DNA of 64,000 nt from Enterococcus sulfureus ATCC 49903 (lineage in GTDB: Bacteria > Bacillota > Bacilli > Lactobacillales > Enterococcaceae), in contig NZ_ASWO01000001.1 in NCBI RefSeq assembly GCF_000407605.1, positions 434,001 through 498,000 on the forward strand, read 5' to 3'. Shown here in pieces: positions 57,770-64,000 of the stretch. A model generated the notes under the pieces. That model was not told the DNA's origin and did not search any database. It saw only the letters and a list, made by a program, of their open reading frames with translations. Position 1 is the first letter of the stretch. Each line of letters opens with the position of its first letter. A program made the position numbers and the translations under genes.

Positions 57770-58531
57770 TTATACATTTAAAGATGCCATTAGCTCTGTT
57801 TGGTAACTGATTGCACTTAACGCATAAAATGGGGCAGTTTCCGCGCGTAAAATACGCGGTCCTAAACCACAGCACTGTGCACCCGCTGCTTCAAATGAAG
57901 CGATCTCTTTAGGCGAGAATCCACCTTCTGGCCCAAACAATAGTAGTAAAGAGTCCTCTTGTTTTAACTTGGTTAACGTTTGAACGAATTTCCCTTTTTC
58001 GTTTTGCTTAGCAGATTCTTCATAAGCAACTAACACATGGGTATACTGCGAAAACGTCGCGATCAGCTCTTGTTGCTGCTCATACAATCGGACTGTAGGA
58101 CAGTAACTACGATGGGACTGTTCTGCTGCTTCAAGTGCGATTTTTTGCAATCGTTCTTGTTTTTTCTGTCGTTTTTTATGATCCCATTTTACTACTGAAG
58201 CTGCCGCTGGAAAAGCTTCCAGACCAAACGCACCTAGCTCTGTTGCTTTTTGAAAGATCAAATCTAGTTTATCACCTTTTGGGTAGCCACTGGCAATCGT
58301 TACTCGTACAGGTAACTCTTTTTGTTGTTCTTCTGTTCCCATTTGAATCAACTCGACAGTTTCCGGACCCACTTTTTGAATTTTTGCGACAATAACTTGA
58401 TTTAAAAAAGCAAGGTAGACTTGATCTTCTTCTGTCATTCGCATTACTCGAATCATATGGTGGTATACATCACCAGAAACTTCGATCGTTTCTTGCTTTT
58501 CATACACTTTATTCAGAAAGTAGCGTTGCAT
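57770..58531 (-). CDS. rsmE: 16S rRNA (uracil1498-N3)-methyltransferase
   Basis: 253 aa, SPOUT methyltransferase. N-terminal PUA-like domain (YHHMIRVMRMTEEDQVYL), then the knotted SAM site LLLFGPEGGFSPKEIASF and LGPRILRAETAP. It methylates U1498 in the decoding region. Overlaps the end of prmA by 23 bp, so it is translationally coupled, a common Firmicute pair. Confidence 0.95.
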   Translation of the reverse strand: MQRYFLNKVYEKQETIEVSGDVYHHMIRVMRMTEEDQVYLAFLNQVIVAKIQKVGPETVELIQMGTEEQQKELPVRVTIASGYPKGDKLDLIFQKATELGAFGLEAFPAAASVVKWDHKKRQKKQERLQKIALEAAEQSHRSYCPTVRLYEQQQELIATFSQYTHVLVAYEESAKQNEKGKFVQTLTKLKQEDSLLLLFGPEGGFSPKEIASFEAAGAQCCGLGPRILRAETAPFYALSAISYQTELMASLNV

Positions 58532-59474
58532 CTTCTTCCTCAGCTTTCTTTAAGATAATCGCATGCCAATCTTTTTGAGTAAATATTTGTTCGACTTCAA
58601 AACCATGTTGAGCCATATTTTCAAGTACCATCGCTTTTTTCTCCGTAATGATCCCAGAGATAATCAATCGACCATCTGACTTTAATAATCGGGCTGCATC
58701 TTGAGTCAATAAGATGATAATATCTGCTAAAATATTGGCCACAATCACATCTGCTTGAATATCGACCCCATGTAAAAGGTCATTCGCTGCAACATGGACA
58801 TCTTTAGCAACTGGATTCATATCCATATTTTCTTTTGCAGCTGCAACTGCAACATCGTCAAGGTCATACGCATAGACATGTTTAGCCCCAAAATATTTGC
58901 TCGCAATACTTAACACGCCTGAACCTGTCCCTACATCTAATACAGTTTCCCCTCCACGAAGCGTAACTTCTAGTGCTTGCAAGGTTAAGTTTGTTGTAGG
59001 ATGAGTCCCTGTTCCAAATGCCATACCGGGATCTAATGTAATCACTTTTTCTTCCGGAGTCGGTGTGTACGTTTCCCAACTTGGTACAATTGTTAAGTAA
59101 CGTGTTACCCGTACAGGATGGTAATATTTTTTCCAAGCAGTTGCCCAATTTTCTTCTGCGACTTCGCTTACGGTCAATTCATTGGTTCCGATCTCTAAAC
59201 CAAATTCTGGTAAACGCGCAATTTGCATTTTAATTTCCGGTAAGATTTCTGGTAAAAAGGTCGTTTCAGGAAAATACGCCATTACGTCGGCCCCTTCTTT
59301 GACATGAACAAAGGAGTCTTTATCTAATAACTCACCGAACGCATCTGATTCAAAATTTTCGACATCTAATGCATCTTCAATAGCGACACCACTTGCTCCA
59401 GCTTCCATAAAAATATTTGAGATCGCTTCGATTGCTTCACTAGCTGTATGTACTTTTACTTCATTCCACTTCAT
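58509..59474 (-). CDS. prmA: Ribosomal protein L11 methyltransferase
   Basis: 321 aa. N-terminal substrate-recognition domain, then the class I SAM domain with LDPGMAFGTGTHPTT, VLDVGTGSGVLSIAS (motif I) and DVIVANILADIII (NxL/NPPY-like). It trimethylates lysines and the N-terminus of L11. Middle of the DUF3013-prmA-rsmE run (12-bp gap upstream, overlap downstream). Confidence 0.96.
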   Translation of the reverse strand: MKWNEVKVHTASEAIEAISNIFMEAGASGVAIEDALDVENFESDAFGELLDKDSFVHVKEGADVMAYFPETTFLPEILPEIKMQIARLPEFGLEIGTNELTVSEVAEENWATAWKKYYHPVRVTRYLTIVPSWETYTPTPEEKVITLDPGMAFGTGTHPTTNLTLQALEVTLRGGETVLDVGTGSGVLSIASKYFGAKHVYAYDLDDVAVAAAKENMDMNPVAKDVHVAANDLLHGVDIQADVIVANILADIIILLTQDAARLLKSDGRLIISGIITEKKAMVLENMAQHGFEVEQIFTQKDWHAIILKKAEEEDATLLSE

Positions 59475-59485
59475 TTTGGTTCTCC

Positions 59486-59971
59486 TTAATAACTTGGATA
59501 CGGCAAAAAGGTTGATTTTGCTTGTTCCGATTCTTCATCTACATAACGGTCAAAAATTTCTTGGTCAAAGCTCAATTCGAATACTTCGATTTCTTCTGAA
59601 ATCAAAAAGTCCATCAAATCATCTTGTCCAGTTGTTAAAATCTCTGGTAAATAGCGTACTAATGCATGGATCGTAGCTTTTGAAACGCCTTTTTTTCCTT
59701 CAAATGCAATCGTTGCTAAAAAATCTTCGGCGTCAAGTTTACTTTTTGTTTGATCATAAAAGATGATCCCATCTTCAAATTCGATGACTTCTTCTTCAGA
59801 AGTTACACCTTGTGCATCATCTAAACTAAGCTGCGTTTTATTTTCCGCAAACAAGCGAAACATCACTTCGATCGTATGATTTTTTGTATCCCAATCTATT
59901 GCGATATCATACTCACTTAATTTTTTATTTAATTGTGTATCTAAATAACTTAGCATGGTTTCTTTTGCCAT
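59486..59971 (-). CDS. DUF3013 family protein
   Basis: 161 aa from ATG 59971 (GGAGGA upstream; an in-frame ATG 72 bp earlier would run into the rarA promoter). Acidic protein, no membrane segment. MLSYLDTQLNKKLSEYDIAIDW, here YLDTQLNKKLSEYDIAIDW, and FYDQTKSKLDAEDFLATI match DUF3013 of lactic acid bacteria, often upstream of prmA. It ends in a Pro/Tyr tail (FLPYPSY). Function unknown; position suggests a link to ribosome modification. Divergent from rarA. Confidence 0.82.
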   Translation of the reverse strand: MAKETMLSYLDTQLNKKLSEYDIAIDWDTKNHTIEVMFRLFAENKTQLSLDDAQGVTSEEEVIEFEDGIIFYDQTKSKLDAEDFLATIAFEGKKGVSKATIHALVRYLPEILTTGQDDLMDFLISEEIEVFELSFDQEIFDRYVDEESEQAKSTFLPYPSY

Positions 59972-60064
59972 AATATCCTCCAAAATCTTTTCTCTGCTCC
60001 TTACTAGTTTACCATTAAACACGCGTTTACAAAAGAAACACAATCAGTCTTTTATTAAAGAATA

Positions 60065-60073
60065 TGCTATACT
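60065..60073 (+). promoter_or_regulatory. Extended -10 promoter of rarA
   Basis: TGCTATACT 31 bp upstream of the rarA start, an extended -10. AAAGGAG follows 8 nt before the ATG. Confidence 0.65.
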
Positions 60074-60104
60074 GCACCTATCTAATAAAAAGGAGTGCCC
60101 GCTT

Positions 60105-61385
60105 ATGTATCAACCACTTGCTTATCGACTGCGACCTAAAACTTTAGAGGATATTGTCGGACAGGAACATCTCGTTGGTCCAGGAAAAATTATTCGTCGG
60201 ATGGTCGAAGCAAATCTACTCTCGTCTATGATTTTATATGGGCCTCCAGGGACTGGAAAAACTAGTATCGCCAGTGCGATTGCAGGCTCGACTTCATTTG
60301 CTTTTCGCATGTTAAATGCCGCGACAGATACCAAAAAGGATCTTCAAATCGTAGCCGAAGAAGCAAAAATGAGTGGTACGGTTATTTTACTTTTGGATGA
60401 AGTCCATCGTCTAGACAAAACAAAACAAGATTTTTTATTGCCTCATTTAGAAAATGGTCGAATTATTTTAATCGGTGCAACGACCGAAAACCCTTATATC
60501 TCAATCAATCCTGCGATTCGTAGTCGAACACAAATTTTTGAAGTCCATCCTTTAACACCAGAAGCGATCGAAATGGCTCTTGATCGCGCGTTAACTGCAA
60601 AAGATGGATTTAAAGATGAGGATGTTATATTAGAACAATCTGCCAAACGTGAATTGGCTTTTGTAACAAATGGTGATCTGAGAAGTGCGCTTAATGCACT
60701 CGAACTTGCTGTTCGTTCCACACCAAAAAATGAAGACGGAACAATTCTAATTACCAAAGAAATCATTCAAGAATGTACACAGCAAAAAGGCTTTAGCCAT
60801 GATAAAAACGGCGATGCACATTACGATGTGATCTCTGCTTTTCAAAAATCGATTCGCGGAAGTGATGCCGATGCGGCGTTGCATTATCTCGCACGATTGA
60901 TCGAAGCTGGTGATCTAATCAGCATTTGCCGTAGACTGCTAGTGATCGGCTATGAAGATATTGGATTAGCGAATCCTGCTGCGGCTAGTCGGACACTTGA
61001 TGCCGTCTTAGCAGCAGAACGACTGGGCCTTCCTGAAGCACGAATCCCGTTATCTGTAGCGGTTCTTGATCTATGTCTTTCGCCTAAATCCAATTCTGCC
61101 TATCAAAGTTTGGACCGGGCGTTACAAGATGTCAAAAATGGCAAAGCGACAACGATCCCAAATCATTTAAAAGATTCTCACTATAAAGGTGCTGCGGCAT
61201 TGGGTAGAGGTCTGACATATCAATACCCACATGAATTTTCAGATGGTTGGGTCGCACAACAATATTTACCTGATCCATTAGCACATACACGTTACTATGA
61301 ACCTAAATTTACTGGAAGATATGAACAGGCCTTAGCAAAACGATATGAAGAACTGCATCAAAAAAAATCTTCTTCTACTAAATAA
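60105..61385 (+). CDS. rarA: Replication-associated recombination protein RarA (MgsA)
   Basis: 426 aa AAA+ ATPase acting at stalled forks. ATG 60105 is chosen because AAAGGAG lies just upstream and the family starts MYQPLAYRLRPKTLEDIVGQ; the in-frame extension to 59955 crosses the promoter. Walker A GPPGTGKTS, Walker B LLLDEVHRLDK, sensor GATTENPYISINPAI, arginine finger RSRTQIF, and the C-terminal tetramerisation domain (HYKGAAALGRGLTYQYPHEF, core GAAALGRGLTYQYPH). Followed by the structured RNA. Confidence 0.95.
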   Translation: MYQPLAYRLRPKTLEDIVGQEHLVGPGKIIRRMVEANLLSSMILYGPPGTGKTSIASAIAGSTSFAFRMLNAATDTKKDLQIVAEEAKMSGTVILLLDEVHRLDKTKQDFLLPHLENGRIILIGATTENPYISINPAIRSRTQIFEVHPLTPEAIEMALDRALTAKDGFKDEDVILEQSAKRELAFVTNGDLRSALNALELAVRSTPKNEDGTILITKEIIQECTQQKGFSHDKNGDAHYDVISAFQKSIRGSDADAALHYLARLIEAGDLISICRRLLVIGYEDIGLANPAAASRTLDAVLAAERLGLPEARIPLSVAVLDLCLSPKSNSAYQSLDRALQDVKNGKATTIPNHLKDSHYKGAAALGRGLTYQYPHEFSDGWVAQQYLPDPLAHTRYYEPKFTGRYEQALAKRYEELHQKKSSSTK

Positions 61386-61393
61386 CGCTTACA

Positions 61394-61660
61394 TTTTTTT
61401 GTGCATGTCCGTTGCCGCTTTTTCTAAATTATGATACTATGTAAGTGGGTAATCTGTGATGTACGAATTTTCCCTATCAGTATTGACCGAACATTTTTAT
61501 TGATATCTCGGGATCCGTCCGGTGTCTCTGTTGGTAACATGCCTTATCATTTGGTAGTTCAAAACGGTAGACCGTGGAGCCCACCTGCTTGTCTTTGCGG
61601 GATCAATACACCGGGATAAAAAACGGCATCTACGGAGAATGCCCATTTTTTGAATAATTA
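61394..61660 (+). ncRNA. Structured RNA downstream of rarA, possibly 6S RNA
   Basis: A gene-free 325 bp with strong structure. A promoter-like TTGCCG-17-TACTAT (61411-61439) would start RNA near 61445. GUGGG (61446-61450) pairs with CCCAC (~61578-61582); ACCGAAC (~61487) pairs with GUU-(5 nt)-CGGU; AUUGAUA (~61500) pairs with UAUCAUU. This gives one extended hairpin with a large internal bubble, the 6S plan. The end GGCAU...AUGCC (61633-61651) plus T6 is a terminator. Alternatively the upstream GUGCAUGUCCGU-UGCCG (61400-61417) pairs with CGGCAUC-ACGG-AUGCCC, making a longer RNA. 6S sits beside rarA in many LAB. There is no sequence-level proof. Confidence 0.5.
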
Positions 61661-61684
61661 TCTGTTGCAAAACAGTTCGATAAA

Positions 61685-61712
61685 AAAACGCTTGGCACAT
61701 GCCAAGCGTTTT
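61685..61712. terminator. Terminator between structured RNA and psiE
   Basis: Perfect 12-bp arms AAAACGCTTGGC/GCCAAGCGTTTT with an ACAT loop and A/T-rich flanks on both strands. It covers the psiE stop. Confidence 0.9.
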
Positions 61713-62136
61713 ATATTTTGTCTGATTTCTTTTTCGGAGCCATGTGGAACGCTTTGACCTTTTCTAAAATAAAAAGTACCAATACAAGTACTAAAATCGC
61801 TAATGCTAAAAACATCGCTTGTAATCCACTATCATGTGCGAGCAATAATTCACGTAAAATCGCGGTAATACTAATTAAAATCAAATAGCGTACTGGAATA
61901 TGATGTCCCTCTTCTACATAACGTAAGAGCATCAAAATAATTTCTAACAAAATAAATAGCGTGGCGACTTCTTCAACAAGGTCACTTAAACTACTCATCG
62001 AGTGTAATGGAATCATGTGCATGACGATATTGTAGATTGCTTCTGCCATCACAACCAAGATGAGAAGCACTAAAAATCCCAACATGATATCGACTAATAA
62101 ACTGACATATTTTTTAAATACTTTAAAATAATCCAT
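61711..62136 (-). CDS. psiE: PsiE family membrane protein
   Basis: 141 aa with four membrane helices (about 14-35, 55-72, 78-100, 108-128). The PsiE pattern includes FLVLLILVVMAEAIYNIV, EEGHHIPVRYLILISITAILREL (core GHHIPVRYLILISITAILRE) and a short basic tail. In E. coli psiE is induced by phosphate starvation; the molecular role is unknown. Monocistronic on the minus strand, convergent with the rarA/RNA unit. Confidence 0.88.
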   Translation of the reverse strand: MDYFKVFKKYVSLLVDIMLGFLVLLILVVMAEAIYNIVMHMIPLHSMSSLSDLVEEVATLFILLEIILMLLRYVEEGHHIPVRYLILISITAILRELLLAHDSGLQAMFLALAILVLVLVLFILEKVKAFHMAPKKKSDKI

Positions 62137-62273
62137 AAAAAACTCCTTTTTCTTTTATTATATACTAAAAGTATTTTTTAACGCGAGTCACAATTATGGA
62201 TTTTTTTGCTATTTGCTCAAGATACGATTTTCTTCTATACTACAAACAAACAGTCAAAAAATGGAGGAACATC

Positions 62274-62555
62274 ATGACAACGATTTTAGTAGTAATTTTC
62301 TCACTTGTATTATTGAGTGTGGGCATCTTCATGTGTAAACAACCACAAGGACTTTTTCAACTGATCCAGTCGACACCACAAAACCAAAAATTTATTAAGC
62401 GTTATAGCTATACGTTGATTGGTTTAGGAATAATTGGACTCATAAGTAGCTTCTTTTTAACAAAAGTCATGGCATTATGGTTTATCGGACTTGTTTTACT
62501 ACTCTCAATGGTCTTTAGTTTGCAATTTTCCAAAAAAATGTCTGCTCGTCTTTAA
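62274..62555 (+). CDS. Small two- to three-helix membrane protein
   Basis: 93 aa from ATG 62274 (GGAGGA upstream); the longer in-frame ORF from 62196 has no ribosome site. Hydrophobic segments TTILVVIFSLVLLSVGIFM, YTLIGLGIIGLISSFFL and VMALWFIGLVLLLSMVFSL, with a CKQPQGLFQLIQST loop between the first two. The layout is like small DUF3784-type proteins of Firmicutes, but I cannot name the family. It is 66 bp upstream of uspA and may be co-expressed. Confidence 0.7.
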   Translation: MTTILVVIFSLVLLSVGIFMCKQPQGLFQLIQSTPQNQKFIKRYSYTLIGLGIIGLISSFFLTKVMALWFIGLVLLLSMVFSLQFSKKMSARL

Positions 62556-62621
62556 GATATCCATTTTCTTTTTTTATAAAAAAGCATACAATAGAACTAT
62601 ACTGATAAGGGGGTTACGCTT

Positions 62622-63098
62622 ATGTTACAACAATATAATCGCATCATGGTCGCAGTCGATGGCTCTAAAGAGGCAGAATTAGCTTTTCAAAAAGCAGTCA
62701 ATGTCGCAAAACGAAACGAATCCGAACTATTATTGGTTCATGTTATCGACACGCGAGCTTTCCAAACTGTCGCATCATTTGATTCTGCACTAGCTGAACA
62801 AGCAACAGAAATGGCGCAAAAATCATTGGATGAATATATCGAAAAAGCACATAAACATGGATTGACATCCATCACCTCAACGATCGAATACGGTTCACCA
62901 AAAATGATTATTGGAAAACAATTACCTAAAGAAAAAGAAGTCGATTTGATTCTACTTGGCGCAACAGGTCTAAATGCTGTTGAACGTCTATTTATTGGAT
63001 CTGTATCAGATTATGTCATTCGAAATGCACCTTGTGATGTGCTGATCGTACGTACAGATCTAGACAATCAATTACCACCTAAGAAAAAAGGTGAATAA
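62622..63098 (+). CDS. Universal stress protein, UspA family
   Basis: 158 aa, ATP-binding Usp fold. N-terminal IMVAVDGSKEAELAFQKA with the nucleotide Asp, and the ATP motif GATGLNAVERLFIGSVS (G-x2-G-x9-G-S) before PCDVLIVR. The ATP-binding type often responds to energy or acid stress. GGGGG ribosome site before ATG 62622. Followed by a strong bidirectional terminator. Confidence 0.94.
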   Translation: MLQQYNRIMVAVDGSKEAELAFQKAVNVAKRNESELLLVHVIDTRAFQTVASFDSALAEQATEMAQKSLDEYIEKAHKHGLTSITSTIEYGSPKMIIGKQLPKEKEVDLILLGATGLNAVERLFIGSVSDYVIRNAPCDVLIVRTDLDNQLPPKKKGE

Positions 63099-63138
63099 AA
63101 AATACCGGATCAAGTGTGACTTGATCCGGTATTTTTTT
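63098..63138. terminator. Bidirectional terminator between uspA and the GH4 gene
   Basis: Perfect 17-bp arms AAAAATACCGGATCAAG and complement, a TGTGA loop, T-runs both ways, between convergent stops at 63098 and 63137. Confidence 0.93.
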
Positions 63139-64000
63139 AGTTACTTTTCATTAATTCTGTTACATACGCTACTGTATCTGGTTGCTCTGTTTCGATTTTT
63201 GCGATCGCTTCACTAAAGTTTGGTAAATGGTCTTTATGTGCGATCAATAATTCGTCTAATAAGGTTTTCGCCATCATCCCTCCTGGAACTAGCGGATTGA
63301 TTGTAAAGGCGTGTAATGCTGCGCCATAATCTCCATCGATCGCCGCGCGAATGACCGTTTCTTCCATGCCTTTCATCACTTGGATAATCCCACGTGCTGC
63401 TGGCGGGAAAGCACCCCAATTGTATGGTTCATGTCCGTGAGCAGTTACAGGACCTGAAACTTCAACCACGCAATCATACGGTAGATCTGTAATGGTCCCG
63501 TTGTTTGCTGTCGATACGACCATATCGGTACGTTTGTCATTATAAATCGACGCGATCAATTCACATGCTGCGTCACTATAATGCGTTCCTCCACGTTGTT
63601 CTAATTCTTTTGGTTTGTAATCAAGATTTGGGTCTTTATACAGTTCAAACAAGCGCGCTTCAGTATCTTTTACCACTTGAGCACGTGTTTCTCCGCGTTC
63701 AAATTCTTCGATTGAATGTTTCAACATTTCATCTTCGATATAATAATAACGATGATAGCCACAAGGTAACATGCCTAAATCCTTGATTTGTTCATAATGG
63801 AACGGTGCATTGTGGATATTTTTCAAATGGCTCTCTGAATCTTCTTGTGGTCCATAAATCAAATCAATCAATTCCATCGTGCGTTCATTGCCTTCTTTAT
63901 CCCATACACGGTGCCAATGGAAATGGTTGATTCCCGCAAATTTAAAGAATAAATCTTCTTCTGGTAATCCTAATTTTTCAGCTGCTTGTTTCCGGTGGCC
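63137..64000 (-). CDS. 6-phospho-beta-glucosidase, GH4 family (5' end cut by window)
   Basis: The visible 287 codons are the C-terminal two thirds of a GH4 glycosidase, an NAD+- and metal-dependent enzyme acting by redox elimination. The frame runs through base 64000 without a start. GINHFHWHRVW matches the family GxNH metal/substrate segment (His ligand), followed by GGTHYSDAACELIASI and VSTANNGTITDLPYDCVVEV. NWGAFPPAARGI is close to 6-phospho-beta-glucosidases (CelF/LicH) rather than alpha-galactosidases. It would hydrolyse PTS-imported cellobiose-6-phosphate-like sugars, a second route beside GH1 BglA. The N-terminal NAD fold is outside the window. Confidence 0.9.
   Translation of the reverse strand, partial: GHRKQAAEKLGLPEEDLFFKFAGINHFHWHRVWDKEGNERTMELIDLIYGPQEDSESHLKNIHNAPFHYEQIKDLGMLPCGYHRYYYIEDEMLKHSIEEFERGETRAQVVKDTEARLFELYKDPNLDYKPKELEQRGGTHYSDAACELIASIYNDKRTDMVVSTANNGTITDLPYDCVVEVSGPVTAHGHEPYNWGAFPPAARGIIQVMKGMEETVIRAAIDGDYGAALHAFTINPLVPGGMMAKTLLDELLIAHKDHLPNFSEAIAKIETEQPDTVAYVTELMKSN

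Overview
The window is a 64 kb chromosomal segment of a low-GC Gram-positive lactic acid bacterium. It most likely comes from Enterococcaceae, probably Enterococcus. This rests on three WxL-domain surface genes beside a DUF916/DUF3324 gene, LAB-type neighbourhoods (cysteine desulfurase-DUF1831-mnmA, xpaC-telA, rarA beside a structured RNA), an L-2-hydroxyisocaproate dehydrogenase, RbsU-type ribose uptake, and the codon usage. I see no tRNA, rRNA, transposase, integrase, phage gene or CRISPR array. The species is not identified. Both ends cut genes: an OppA-type lipoprotein at base 1 and a GH4 6-phospho-beta-glucosidase at base 64000.

Layout. 1-6.4 kb: oppA-like lipoprotein, rlmN, ftsK and hicD. 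6.4-8.8 kb: a GntR/YtrA-type regulated ABC transporter with a perfect 27-bp operator. 8.8-11.4 kb: a polar amino-acid ABC transporter behind a T-box leader whose stem III/antiterminator/terminator unit is present twice. 11.5-15.8 kb: a PucR-type regulator with msmK, and azlCD with a divergent XRE-cupin regulator. 15.8-31.1 kb: housekeeping genes (topB, mnmA, DUF1831, cysteine desulfurase, a divergent prs paralogue, pepO, mtnN, nudF, xpaC-telA) and an intramembrane-sensing two-component system followed by a CPBP protease gene. 31.2-36.8 kb: nagB, a phosphohexomutase, a GH1 6-phospho-beta-glucosidase, an acetyltransferase and a tyrosine phosphatase.

36.9-51.4 kb is the accessory heart of the window, all on the minus strand. 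In transcription order it holds an Mga/AtxA-like regulator; a secreted serine-rich protein with lysozyme-like and NlpC/P60 domains; a 1505-aa beta-solenoid-like WxL protein; a 116-aa LPXTG protein; three tandem small WxL proteins; a DUF916/DUF3324 membrane partner; a sortase; and a second Mga-like regulator paralogous to the first. The seven genes from the giant WxL protein to the sortase are closely spaced or overlapping and look like one operon. I read them as a cell-surface assembly: WxL proteins bind peptidoglycan, the DUF916 protein and the LPXTG protein hold or display them, and the sortase anchors the LPXTG protein.

51.5-64 kb returns to core functions: rbsUDK with rbsR and a perfect operator, dtd-relA, rsmE-prmA-DUF3013, rarA, a structured RNA candidate (possibly 6S), psiE, a small membrane protein, a universal stress protein and the GH4 enzyme. 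Most gene ends carry clear hairpin-plus-T-run terminators, several of them shared by convergent genes.
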